Shown here: piece after piece, positions 8,020 to 16,242 of the stretch
Position numbering within the stretch: the stretch's first letter is position 1
How the letters are laid out: each line of letters opens with the position of its first letter
Assembly: GCA_018654845.1 (NCBI GenBank)
Contig: JABIKU010000025.1
Coordinates: 1-36,436 of the forward strand
Direction: 5' to 3'
DNA length: 36,436 nt
From: Methanobacteriota archaeon
GTDB lineage: Archaea > Thermoplasmatota > Poseidoniia > Poseidoniales > Thalassarchaeaceae
The notes under the pieces: model-generated
Databases searched by the model: none
What the model was told of the DNA's origin: nothing
The model's input: only the letters and a program-made list of their open reading frames with translations
Program-made: the position numbers and the translations under genes

Positions 8020-8706
8020 ATGGATGATGGTGGCCAAGCAAAGTCAATATTCCTCGCTGCATTGATGATTGGTAGTGTAATACTCGGCGCTTTGGTCTTC
8101 GACCTAGACGGTAGTAAAGAAAATCTCGCACCTATAATCGATGGAAGTATTCCAAATCAAATTTTGATTGGAAGCACAGATTCAATCGAATTATCCATTT
8201 CTGACGAAGATCTGCCGAGCCTAGCTCTCACCGTCACAATGGATGGTCAATCACTCGAAGTCGAACCAGACGAAAACGGCACGCTTATTTTTGATATTTC
8301 TGAATTATCTGTTGGTGAACACGCCTTGAAAATAATTGCTTTAGATTCGGTCGGTCAAGAATCCCGTTGGACCTCATTATTTACGATTCACTACCCGGCT
8401 GAAGATGCGACTGTGATGATCGTCAATGAGAATGAAATCATAGTCGAAAAAGGCGATAGTGCATCAATACAAGGTACAGTTGTTCATCCCGCGATTAATA
8501 CCTGTGAACTGATTTGGAGCGATGGTGACATCGGTAACTTCAGCCTAAGTTTACCGATTGATGATAGCGGCCGATTCACATTGAGTTTTGACGAAGTTAA
8601 TTCGAATATGACGATAATAACTCAAGCAACCTGTGGCACTTGGGAAGATACGGTCGCAACACAAACAATTTGGATTAACGCAACTGAACCTACAGAACCA
8701 GCCTAG
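8020..8706 (+). CDS. N-terminal part of a YHYH-domain protein, ended by an in-frame TAG
   Basis: Encodes a short cytoplasmic tail, one membrane helix (SIFLAALMIGSVILGALVF) and two beta-sandwich-like segments rich in Asp and Ser. ATG 8020 is preferred because MDDGGQAKS leads straight into the helix; TTG 7981 is an in-frame alternative three bases after the SCO stop, but its GAGGG has no spacing. The TAG at 8704-8706 is followed in the same frame by 439 open codons that continue the protein, so this is the front of a single 667-residue gene. Seen: same frame and no gap. Inferred: a recent nonsense change (CAG to TAG would be one step) or a sequencing error. Confidence 0.75.
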   Translation: MDDGGQAKSIFLAALMIGSVILGALVFDLDGSKENLAPIIDGSIPNQILIGSTDSIELSISDEDLPSLALTVTMDGQSLEVEPDENGTLIFDISELSVGEHALKIIALDSVGQESRWTSLFTIHYPAEDATVMIVNENEIIVEKGDSASIQGTVVHPAINTCELIWSDGDIGNFSLSLPIDDSGRFTLSFDEVNSNMTIITQATCGTWEDTVATQTIWINATEPTEPA

Positions 8707-10026
8707 CAACCATCTCAGGGTTGCACTGATCCTGAGGCATCGAATTATGATGATGGCGCCGAAGAGGATGATGGTTCTTGTGAATACGATGATGGAGAGG
8801 ATGAAAATGAAGGAGATAATACTACAAATATCGACACAGGCTCGAATGAATGGTGGTCTCAAGTTCTCCTCTGTGATGAAGGAGAATCGGTTGCAGTAAA
8901 CGATTATAACACCACAGAAAATGACATGTTATTATGTGAAATGTCATTCACAATGAATGAGACACACATCACAATATTATCGAATGGAATTCCTAATCAC
9001 GATTTCCATTCGGGCCCGGGCTGCTGTGTATCCGAACAAAATTATGATTGGATAATCCCACTAGAACCAGTTAACCAAACTGGTTGCAACCCTTCAATTT
9101 CAATTGATGGTTGTACACTTGCTCCAGACAGAGGACCGGTTGTGATGAGCGTTAACGGAGTCCCTATGTATGGGCCAGAAGACGGGCCAGGAAGTGATGC
9201 TGTGTCGATGCACGAAGGTAATTTTGAGGAAGATCGGCAACAGATTTGGTTAGGTGTCTGCCATGCACATAGTGCAGGAGGAGGAACTTACCACTATCAT
9301 GGAGATGCAAATTGTGTTCATTGGCATCCCGATGCAGAAAAAAATGAAACTTGGCTCGATTATAGTATAGATTCGTCTCGTCAAGTTTCTGAACATTCAC
9401 CGATTTCTGGGTTCGCATTCGATGGTTATCCCGTCTACGGTTTTGTTGGCTGGGATGAAAACGGTGAGCCAAAAGAAATGACTAGTTCATACCGTTTGAA
9501 GGATGGCGAGACCGGCTATAATGGCAAGGATGACTATGAATATATTACTGGACTCGGTGACCTCGATGCATGTAATGGAATATTCAGTCCAACCCCAGAT
9601 TATCCAGATGGTATCTACCATTACCATTCGACTTGGTGGGTGGGCGACAATATCGGATTTCCATATTTCATCAATTGTTATCGTGGTGAAACAAATCTCG
9701 AAGATAACGCCGATGCCGGACAAGGCGGAGGAGGGGATGATCCTGATTGCTCTGGTCATGGAGAAACATGGGGGCCGGGAATTGGTCCACCACCACCGGG
9801 ATGTGGGAACGGTCCGCCACCAGGTGGTGACCAATCGGTAGGAAATGGAATTATTGCAATACCTTGGTTGAAATCATTACCACCGAATAGCGGCTTGATT
9901 CTGTTATCGATGCTCGTAATGGCTTCAATGACTAGATTTGCATTCAAAGAATCGGCATTCGACTCAAACGCTCAAGGTCAGGCTGATAGAGTTCGCGAAT
10001 ATCGTTCAGCTCTAGCACGAGCATAG
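8707..10026 (+). pseudogene. C-terminal part of the interrupted YHYH-domain protein
   Basis: This continues the frame of 8020-8706 past the TAG. It starts with a GCTDPEASNYDD...DDGSCEY motif, a short Cys-paired module common in marine secreted proteins, and then the YHYH domain. YHYH occurs at 9289-9300 and again at 9616-9627, with further His in VHWHPD and NHDFHSG. A Pro/Gly-rich linker and a membrane helix (about 9886-9945) follow, then a short charged tail. If translated alone, the first ATG is at 8926. YHYH domains have no settled function; the clustered His suggest metal binding. The gene is last in the exported cluster. Its final 83 bases overlap the 3' end of pheS on the other strand. 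Confidence 0.75.
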
Positions 10027-11434
10027 CGAGCCGCTCGAGACCCATCCCCCAAGCACAAACCGGCCATTCAGTTCCGAGTGGTTCGGTAACCTCTGGTCGA
10101 AATATTCCAGAACCACCCAATTCGAGCCACTCACCTCGCCATAGAACTTCGACTTCAACAGAAGGCTCGGTATACGGGAAGTATGCAGGCCTAACCCTTA
10201 CATCGGGATAGCCCATTTTCGTGTAGAAGGTTTTCAAGGTTGTAATTAACATCGAAAGATTTGCATCAGGTTCGTGAATAATACCTTCAATTTGATGGAA
10301 TTCAGGGAGATGAGTACGGTCAATCGTTTCTTGTCTGAAAACCCGGCCTATTCCAAAAACTCGGCATGGATGATTTGGATTTTGAGATATATATTTGACG
10401 GTATTGACAGTCGTATGAGTGCGCAGCAAGGCCTTTTGTGATTCTTCTTTATCAAAAGTAGAGCCCCATCCCCGACTCCCAGTATCATGGCCATATTCGT
10501 GTACTGCCGACCATATGTTCAGGGTTTTTTCATCGAGTTCAATCTTTTCAGGATTTGAAAGATAGAAAGTATCCTGCATCGTTCGCGCTGGATGGGATTG
10601 AGGGATGTAGAGTGCATCCATATTCCATCCAGCAGACTGGACATAATCACCTTCGATTTCAGAAAAACCCATCTCGAGGAAAACCGAGCGTATTCTCTCG
10701 ATTAGAGATTGCATTGGATGAGGTCTGCCACCCATCGGAATCGGAGCGGGTGCATTGACATCGAATGCCTTGTATTCCACATCACGCCAATTTTCACCTT
10801 GCAATAATTCTGGTGTTACCTCTCCGATTAATTCAATATTGACTAATTTCGACTCGTCAATATTTTTTCCAGCATCGGTCAAAGACCATGTGCGAGTCGT
10901 GATTTCTTCAATAAAAATCAAATTTTTTCGATTCGAGAAATGTTTTATCATTTCAGAATCGAGTTCGGCCAAATCTACTCCTTTACCAATGGATTCGATA
11001 AATTCGCTACGAGATGCAATTAATTTTGCTACTGATTTCTTATTTACAGCAACAAAAATACCGCCTTGGACGCTGACGCCGAGCGCCTTCAACAAGCCGA
11101 CTCCAGGTCCTGCCTCATTACGCTCAAAACCTGCAGAAAATAGTCCTGCCATATTTCTATTAGAGTCATCTGCACCCTCATACCACTTCCAAATACGTGC
11201 TTCTAACAAGCCATTTTCAACTGCTGAAGCACCCTCTTTACCTAGATAAACCATTGACGAATGAGACTCTGAAATCTCGGCCAACCCATCCTCTGCTAGC
11301 TCTTTTCCAGCACCAGCGACATGAACTTGATCGGCCCATCCTGTTGCTTCCAACAAATCGTTCAACGACCATGTACGTTCAGCATCGCCGTGCATTACGC
11401 GCAGCATCCGACGTTGGTTATTGTTGAGTGGCAT
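9944..11434 (-). CDS. pheS: Phenylalanyl-tRNA synthetase alpha subunit
   Basis: Cytoplasmic enzyme that charges tRNA-Phe, acting as an alpha2-beta2 tetramer with PheT, which is not in this window. Its 496 residues match the archaeal/eukaryotic-type alpha chain, longer than the bacterial one. The N-terminal 200 residues carry winged-helix DNA-binding-like modules (start MPLNNNQRRML, HGDAERTWSLND). The class II catalytic core shows motif 2 in FRQETIDRTHLPEFHQIEG and motif 3 in GMGLERLAMLVL. GAGG lies about seven bases before the ATG. The membrane zinc-ribbon gene is upstream on the same strand, about 70 bases away. Confidence 0.97.
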   Translation of the reverse strand: MPLNNNQRRMLRVMHGDAERTWSLNDLLEATGWADQVHVAGAGKELAEDGLAEISESHSSMVYLGKEGASAVENGLLEARIWKWYEGADDSNRNMAGLFSAGFERNEAGPGVGLLKALGVSVQGGIFVAVNKKSVAKLIASRSEFIESIGKGVDLAELDSEMIKHFSNRKNLIFIEEITTRTWSLTDAGKNIDESKLVNIELIGEVTPELLQGENWRDVEYKAFDVNAPAPIPMGGRPHPMQSLIERIRSVFLEMGFSEIEGDYVQSAGWNMDALYIPQSHPARTMQDTFYLSNPEKIELDEKTLNIWSAVHEYGHDTGSRGWGSTFDKEESQKALLRTHTTVNTVKYISQNPNHPCRVFGIGRVFRQETIDRTHLPEFHQIEGIIHEPDANLSMLITTLKTFYTKMGYPDVRVRPAYFPYTEPSVEVEVLWRGEWLELGGSGIFRPEVTEPLGTEWPVCAWGMGLERLAMLVLELNDIRELYQPDLERLSRMPIL

Positions 11435-11505
11435 TTTGATTCCTCGGGCGTTTCGAGTTGGATTTCACACTTGACGATTGCCGCTCATACATTGAGTGGA
11501 AATCA

Positions 11506-11925
11506 TTATTCATCCTCTTCCCAAAGTTTCACGTCACAAATTATACAATCAAAAAATTTCGGTTTACCACCTTCAACCCACTCTAAATTACCACATCGCC
11601 CACATAAAATTGAGGTCCGAATAGGTTCGACAAGAGTCGTGTCGATACGATACATTACCCGACCGGCTTCAGGAAGTATCGTTGCATCTGGCTCCCATGC
11701 TGCTATCTCTGCCGGGTCGACATCCTCCTCGTCAGGTAATCGTAAAGCGATTAGGAGGAGGATAATTCCAGCGATTGCAATCGGTATAGCGAAGGCGAGG
11801 AGAAGAGGAGAAGATTCGGAATAGAGGATGATTCCAGTACCGATGACGAGGCATGCCCAGGCTGAAATAAATAGGTTCAGCCGGCGATATCCGGGAGAAG
11901 AAGAACTCGTTTCACCTTCCGACAT
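11506..11925 (-). CDS. Small two-helix membrane protein with C-terminal zinc ribbon
   Basis: A protein of 139 residues from ATG 11925 (MSEGETSS), preferred over GTG 11940 because GGTG of the ribosome binding site overlaps that GTG. Two close membrane helices (NLFISAWACLVIGTGIILY and LLLAFAIPIAIAGIILLLI) form a hairpin. The C-terminal cytoplasmic domain has a zinc ribbon with CGRC and CIIC pairs and ends in an acidic tail (LWEEDE). I do not recognise a family. Proteins of this layout are common in Thermoplasmatota; the role is unknown. It precedes pheS on the same strand. Confidence 0.7.
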   Translation of the reverse strand: MSEGETSSSSPGYRRLNLFISAWACLVIGTGIILYSESSPLLLAFAIPIAIAGIILLLIALRLPDEEDVDPAEIAAWEPDATILPEAGRVMYRIDTTLVEPIRTSILCGRCGNLEWVEGGKPKFFDCIICDVKLWEEDE

Positions 11926-12021
11926 GGCTCTGCGTGGCACCTTTCATCCATCAATCCGTCGGCTGTGTGCAACCTCACGAGGTGTAGGGTTCAAGTGCTG
12001 AAGGTTCTCGTCGCCGCTTAA

Positions 12022-12098
12022 GCCTCAGTAGCTCAGCCCGGTAGAGCACCTGATTTGTAATCAGGCGGTCGGGGGTTCGACTCCCTCCTGGGGCTCCA
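12022..12098 (+). tRNA. tRNA-Thr (anticodon TGT), CCA encoded
   Basis: The acceptor arms GCCTCAG and CTGGGGC pair with one G:T. The anticodon stem CCTGA/TCAGG encloses TTTGTAA, so the anticodon is TGT (12056-12058). The T loop is TTCGACT. The discriminator is T at 12095, as expected for archaeal tRNA-Thr, and CCA (12096-12098) is encoded. No intron is seen. Confidence 0.97.
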
Positions 12099-12143
12099 AC
12101 TCATTTGTCGTCTACAGTTCGCAGAATTGTTATTGAATTGAAT

Positions 12144-12151
12144 GATATTTT
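12144..12151 (+). promoter_or_regulatory. Probable TATA box of folD
   Basis: GATATTTT is centred about 29 bases before ATG 12177. An archaeal TATA box sits about 26 bases before the start of transcription, so the message would begin only a few bases before that ATG, close to leaderless. This supports the upstream ATG as the start. Confidence 0.4.
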
Positions 12152-12176
12152 GTAGTGTGTCAGTCTATCCCTAACA

Positions 12177-13082
12177 ATGAAGGATGAGGGAGTGTGCGCA
12201 TCGAGCGTGAGTGCAGTTTTACTCGATGGAAAGTCGCTCGGCTTGCGGATTGAAGGCGAGTTAGCCGAGCGTGTTACGTCTCTGAAATCTCTAGGAATTG
12301 AGCCACATCTCGCGGTTGTTCTAGCAGGTAATGATCCGGCCAGTCATGTCTATGTGAGAAACAAAGAACGCGCATGTGAAAGAACTGGAATTCGTAGCAC
12401 CTTAATCGACCTGCCCGAAAATGTTTCTCAAGAAGAATTGATGCAGGTCGTTGCAGATCTAAATGCAGATGATACTGTTCACGGAATTCTTGTCCAGAGC
12501 CCAACCCCTGCTGGCACAAATGAGTTGGAAATCACAGAAGCGATTGACCCTACAAAGGATGTCGACGGATTTCATCCAATGAACTTAGGCCGTCTCGTGA
12601 TGGGGCAGTCAGATGGTCTTCTGCCTTGCACTCCTGCCGGAGTTATGGCGATGATTGCCGATGCAAAAATCGATCTTATAGGAGCTAAAGCCGTAGTTAT
12701 TGGGCGATCCCGTATAGTTGGAATGCCCCTCGCCCTGCTCCTCGCTCAGAAGGGCATTGATGCAACCGTAACCATAGCCCATTCACGAACCCAAGATGCT
12801 GCTAAAATCTGCCGAGAAGCAGACCTCATCGTTGCAGCAATCGGTCGACCAGCGACAGTAATGGCCGATTGGATCAAGCCTGGAGCGACTGTGATTGATG
12901 TTGGAATTAATCGAGTTGTCGACGAATCACGAGATAGTGGTAGCCGCCTTGCCGGCGATGTCGATCCAGCTGCTGCTGAAATTGCCGGATACATCACTCC
13001 AGTCCCCGGAGGAGTAGGTCCGATGACAATTGCAATGTTGATGTCTAACACGGTTCGTGCGGCCGAAATGTCTCTAGAATAA
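12177..13082 (+). CDS. folD: Bifunctional methylenetetrahydrofolate dehydrogenase/cyclohydrolase
   Basis: Cytoplasmic enzyme interconverting 5,10-methylene-, methenyl- and 10-formyl-tetrahydrofolate with NADP, feeding purine and one-carbon metabolism. Seen: the folate-site segment HVYVRNKERACE with the catalytic Lys, GILVQSPTPAG (where many homologues have VQLPLP), the Rossmann part VVIGRSRIVGMPLALLL, the SRT segment and the end signature PVPGGVGPMTIAML. The length of 301 residues is slightly over the usual 285, due to an N-terminal extension. GTG 12207 (SAVLLDGKSL) would align best with other FolD starts, but the TATA box position favours ATG 12177. FolD is mainly bacterial and found in only some archaea. 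It stands alone between tRNA-Thr and the convergent suf operon. Confidence 0.95.
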   Translation: MKDEGVCASSVSAVLLDGKSLGLRIEGELAERVTSLKSLGIEPHLAVVLAGNDPASHVYVRNKERACERTGIRSTLIDLPENVSQEELMQVVADLNADDTVHGILVQSPTPAGTNELEITEAIDPTKDVDGFHPMNLGRLVMGQSDGLLPCTPAGVMAMIADAKIDLIGAKAVVIGRSRIVGMPLALLLAQKGIDATVTIAHSRTQDAAKICREADLIVAAIGRPATVMADWIKPGATVIDVGINRVVDESRDSGSRLAGDVDPAAAEIAGYITPVPGGVGPMTIAMLMSNTVRAAEMSLE

Positions 13083-13090
13083 ATCTATTT

Positions 13091-13393
13091 TCAGAATATG
13101 CCAAGTTCAAACTGGCCATCTTCAGTTGCGTGAATCTTAGGATCCCAAAGCGGGGAGAATATCAGATTAATATGAACGCTTTCAATGCCATCAGTAGTAA
13201 GTGCTGCTCGATGAACTGCCGCCATTAATTCAGGTGCAATCGGACAACCAGGACTTGTTAGAGTCATATCGATTTCTGTGTGTTCACCATCGATTTCAAC
13301 TTTGTATATCAATCCCAAATCGATTACGGAAATTTTCATTTCCGGATCTTCGACCTCAAACAAGGCTTCGCGAACATCTGATTCTGATACCAT
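13091..13393 (-). CDS. MIP18/DUF59-family Fe-S assembly protein (SufT-like)
   Basis: A 100-residue protein of the family that includes eukaryotic MIP18 (CIAO2), PaaD and SufT, which help deliver iron-sulfur clusters to target proteins. Seen: the N-terminal VREALFEVEDPEM, then VIDLGLIYKVEI, and the signature LTSPGCPIAPEL with the conserved Cys. It is the last gene of a minus-strand run sufS-sufE-this gene, only ten bases after sufE, so a role in the same cluster-assembly route is well supported. The scaffold genes sufBC are not in the window. Confidence 0.9.
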   Translation of the reverse strand: MVSESDVREALFEVEDPEMKISVIDLGLIYKVEIDGEHTEIDMTLTSPGCPIAPELMAAVHRAALTTDGIESVHINLIFSPLWDPKIHATEDGQFELGIF

Positions 13394-13403
13394 ATTTTTC
13401 CCC

Positions 13404-13835
13404 TCACTCCAACATTGCTTGAGCGGTTTTTTTGATTTTTGTTATCATATTCATAAATCCGTTCGCACGGCTTGGAGTTAAGATTTGGCTCAAGCCCATC
13501 GCTTCAATATACTTTGGATCATGCTCAGCAACAGCCTCAGGTGATTGGCCGTTGATAGCGAAAGAGGAGATCGCCATCAAGCCTTGAACGATTTGAGCAT
13601 CCGCACCGCCACTCACGAGAATTTTGCCTTCTGAGTCAGTAACGCAAGTCACATGCGCCCGAGATTGGCAACCGTGAACCATATTTTCATCATTCCAATC
13701 ATCAATATGTAGAGGGAAAGGATGTTTTTTTGCATATTCGAATAATAATTCGAAACGCTCCATTGAATCGAAGCAATCAATGAACTCTTCGATGATTTCA
13801 TCGACATGCTCAGGCCAATCACGATTCTCAGACAT
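13404..13835 (-). CDS. sufE: SufE-type sulfur acceptor
   Basis: A 143-residue cytoplasmic protein that takes the persulfide from SufS and passes it to the Fe-S scaffold. The acceptor Cys56 is in VHGCQSRAHV, matching the SufE signature, and the helical fold length fits. ATG 13835 (MSENRDWPEH) starts the family homology; the open frame upstream runs into sufS on the same strand and is not part of the protein. It lies 64 bases after sufS and ten before the MIP18-like gene, forming an operon. SufE is chiefly bacterial, so this set was probably acquired from bacteria at some time. Confidence 0.92.
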   Translation of the reverse strand: MSENRDWPEHVDEIIEEFIDCFDSMERFELLFEYAKKHPFPLHIDDWNDENMVHGCQSRAHVTCVTDSEGKILVSGGADAQIVQGLMAISSFAINGQSPEAVAEHDPKYIEAMGLSQILTPSRANGFMNMITKIKKTAQAMLE

Positions 13836-13899
13836 AACCAAGCCTAGTACTCCTCCAATTTTAATGCTTAGGCGATGGCTCAACAACTGATGAGTGAAA

Positions 13900-15129
13900 T
13901 TATGCAAATCTATTGACAATATCGCGTAGATGAACAATGAAGGCTTCAGCTTCTTCCATCGTATTGTATATCCAGATTGAAGCACGATTTGTCGAAGCGA
14001 CTCCCATTGCCTCAAGTAAGGGTTGAGCACAGTGCGTACCAGTTCGTATTGCAAAACCACCGGCGTCGAGCAAATACCCCATATCTTGAGCTAGGATTGA
14101 TTCATGCAAGAAAGATACAACACCAACACCATCATCTCTGCCTGGTGCACCGAAAATGGTGATGCCTGGAATCTTTTCCATTTCGTTTGACATCCATGAT
14201 GCAATGTTATGAATATGTTCATGCGCATCATGAAAATTAATATTCTCTTCTAACCATTCAACTGCTGCTCGCCAACCTATCGCTTCAGCCATTCGAGGGG
14301 TACCGGTCTCAAACATTGAATATCCATCTAGGAATTGAGTGCCTTCTGTAGTAACGGATGTGATAATTGACCCCCCGGTCAAGAAAGGACCCATTTCCGC
14401 TAATGCATCGGCTTTGACGAGTAGGCAACCGATACCGGTTGGGCCAGCCATTTTATGGCCGGCAATAGCACAAAAATCGGCGCCAAGTCCATCGAAATTG
14501 ATTTTTTCGTGAGGTGCGCCTTGAGCACTATCCAAAGCAACTCGTGCACCATTACTATGGGCGATTTTTATTATGCGTTCAACATCATTACGGACACCGA
14601 GAACATTGCTAACATGGCCAGCACAAACTAATGAGGCACCTTTTGCAGCAACTTCGAGGGCACCATAATCCAATTTGCGGGCTTCGTTATCGAAAGGAAC
14701 AAATCTCAACTCGATACCGATATCCTTCGATAATTCTTGCCAAGGAACGATGTTTGCGTGATGTTCCATTTCTGTCGTAACTACAACGTCACCTTCTTCA
14801 AGATTGTACCGAGCCCAACCATAAGCGATTAGATTCATCGCCTCGGTAGCACCACCAGTATAGATCATAGAACTCTCACTGGCACCAAAAAATAATGAGA
14901 TTTTGTCACGTGCCCCTTCGAGTGCCGCGGTAGATTCATCTGCTAGTGTATGGTTTGCACGATGTGCATTAGCATGGTAATTTTTGTAAAAATCCGACAT
15001 TGCATCGATGACTACAAGTGGTTTTTGTGTTGTTGCTGCATTATCAAAATAGACTAACTGTTTACCATTGGGTAATATTCTCTCAAGGATTGGAAAGTGA
15101 GAGCGGATTGCTTCAACATCGTAATCCAT
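13900..15129 (-). CDS. sufS: Cysteine desulfurase SufS
   Basis: PLP enzyme that removes sulfur from cysteine, leaving alanine and an enzyme persulfide. It has 409 residues from ATG 15129, with AAGGTG (15135-15140) about five bases upstream; two in-frame GTG codons just before it are less likely. The PLP Lys226 is in AIAGHKMAGP, the catalytic Cys367 is in IRTGTHCAQP (the group II SufS signature) and the cofactor-binding His is in MEHHANIVPW. It is the first gene of the suf operon, followed by sufE and a MIP18-like gene. It is divergent from the SLOG gene at 15290. Confidence 0.95.
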   Translation of the reverse strand: MDYDVEAIRSHFPILERILPNGKQLVYFDNAATTQKPLVVIDAMSDFYKNYHANAHRANHTLADESTAALEGARDKISLFFGASESSMIYTGGATEAMNLIAYGWARYNLEEGDVVVTTEMEHHANIVPWQELSKDIGIELRFVPFDNEARKLDYGALEVAAKGASLVCAGHVSNVLGVRNDVERIIKIAHSNGARVALDSAQGAPHEKINFDGLGADFCAIAGHKMAGPTGIGCLLVKADALAEMGPFLTGGSIITSVTTEGTQFLDGYSMFETGTPRMAEAIGWRAAVEWLEENINFHDAHEHIHNIASWMSNEMEKIPGITIFGAPGRDDGVGVVSFLHESILAQDMGYLLDAGGFAIRTGTHCAQPLLEAMGVASTNRASIWIYNTMEEAEAFIVHLRDIVNRFA

Positions 15130-15289
15130 CACCACACCTTGAGTCTACGGCCGGCTTACTGTCTATCAAGAATAGGGTGCGAATAATTCAAAAATTTCTC
15201 CTGATTCAAAACAATTTTGTTCATTTGTACAGATTATCGAGAAATTATTAGCCGACCTTTATGGTCAACAACTAACCTGAGGGCAACTA
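15130..15289. promoter_or_regulatory. Divergent promoter region between sufS and the SLOG gene
   Basis: A 160-base A/T-rich gap, the longest in the window. It holds an AAATTATTA stretch (15241-15249) that could be a TATA element for the rightward gene, and a GAGGG ribosome binding site before ATG 15290. A short inverted repeat, AACAA-TT-TTGTT, is present but is too short to call an operator with confidence. No RNA gene or further reading frame is seen. Confidence 0.35.
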
Positions 15290-15739
15290 ATGGCAGCGTC
15301 GTCAGGACAAGAGGTGGTCAATGCGTTGGGAAAACGTGACCTGAATGAAGATGGAAATGTGATTAATTTAGCAATCGTCGGAAGCAGCAGGTTTTACGAT
15401 TTCGAAGTATTTGAAGAAGCTATTGAAAATTGGGTTGAAGAAAATGGATATCCAGATTTAATCATCGTAGGTGGAGCATCAGGAGTTGATTATATGGCCG
15501 AGCGTTGGGCAGATAATAATTCAGTTGCAATTGCTGTTTTTAGTGAAGAATGGGATGACCCAGATAGAGGATTACAAGATAAGGGACGACCAGAAGCTGC
15601 AAATTCATTGACCGCGAAAATTCTCGATTCTGCCAGTCATATCTTAGCTCTGCCTTCTACGACAAGCAAATGGACAAGAATCATCATTGACATGGCAACT
15701 GCTCAAAACATTCCAATTTCTATCTGTGAAGTTGATTGA
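15290..15739 (+). CDS. SLOG-fold (DUF2493/YspA-like) nucleotide-binding protein
   Basis: A 149-residue cytoplasmic protein with the Rossmann-like SLOG layout: the first strand and loop LAIVGSSRFYD (about 27-37), the second motif IIVGGASGVDYMAERWA, and an aromatic/acidic turn VFSEEWDD. Members of this family bind nucleotide-derived ligands; most are uncharacterised, though relatives occur in phage, plasmid and stress loci. The ATG is supported by GAGGG about eight bases before it. The next gene on the strand is thioredoxin. The substrate is unknown. Confidence 0.8.
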   Translation: MAASSGQEVVNALGKRDLNEDGNVINLAIVGSSRFYDFEVFEEAIENWVEENGYPDLIIVGGASGVDYMAERWADNNSVAIAVFSEEWDDPDRGLQDKGRPEAANSLTAKILDSASHILALPSTTSKWTRIIIDMATAQNIPISICEVD

Positions 15740-15740
15740 A

Positions 15741-15748
15741 TATTATAG
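15741..15748 (+). promoter_or_regulatory. Probable TATA box upstream of thioredoxin
   Basis: TATTATAG immediately follows the stop of the SLOG gene. With transcription starting about 26 bases after its centre, near 15771, both TTG 15791 and ATG 15821 remain possible translation starts for the thioredoxin. Confidence 0.4.
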
Positions 15749-15820
15749 TATAGCAATCACACATATTAGTTGATTTGAGAAGACCACGGGTTGAAAAGGG
15801 TCGGGTCTGGCGAATCGGCC

Positions 15821-16195
15821 ATGGCAGCAGTCAATATTACCGAACCAGAGTTCGCAGAAATCATCGAAAACAACGAATTAATCATTCTCGACTTTTGGGC
15901 AGAATGGTGCGGCCCTTGCAAGGCTTATGGGCCTGTGTACGAGCGCGTATCTGAGGAATTCCCAGACGTTGTTTTCGGAAAAATCAATACGGAATCTGAA
16001 CAAGCACTAGCTGGATATTTCAATGTTAGATCGATTCCAACAACAGTTGCTTTCAAAGAAGGAGTCGGAGTATTTTCCCAACCAGGAGCGCTCCCTGAAG
16101 AGGCTCTGAAAGATTTGGTTATTCAATTGCAAAATCTCAATATGGATGAAGTCCGTGCTGCGATTGAAGAAGAGAATAATACTGAAACTGAATGA
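15821..16195 (+). CDS. Thioredoxin
   Basis: A 124-residue thiol-disulfide oxidoreductase. The active site is WCGPC (Trp29 to Cys33) after FWAE, with the cis-Pro loop SIPTT and the usual length plus an acidic C-terminal tail (EEENNTETE). ATG 15821 is chosen because family homology begins there; TTG 15791 would add ten residues with no homology. No signal peptide, so cytoplasmic. It is followed by a flavin reductase gene 47 bases on, a plausible redox pair. Confidence 0.95.
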   Translation: MAAVNITEPEFAEIIENNELIILDFWAEWCGPCKAYGPVYERVSEEFPDVVFGKINTESEQALAGYFNVRSIPTTVAFKEGVGVFSQPGALPEEALKDLVIQLQNLNMDEVRAAIEEENNTETE

Positions 16196-16242
16196 AAAAT
16201 ACAAGTGGTTGCAGTTGAAGTAGCATAGCCTCTCGCAGAACC

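Noticed and set aside
8704-8706. Pyrrolysine readthrough of the in-frame TAG
   Set aside because: The same gene ends in TAG, no pyl genes are in the window, and YHYH proteins are not known to contain pyrrolysine. A mutation or error is simpler.
11972-11983. ACCTC-AC-GAGGT inverted repeat upstream of tRNA-Thr
   Set aside because: Short, with no U-run or promoter context; probably chance.
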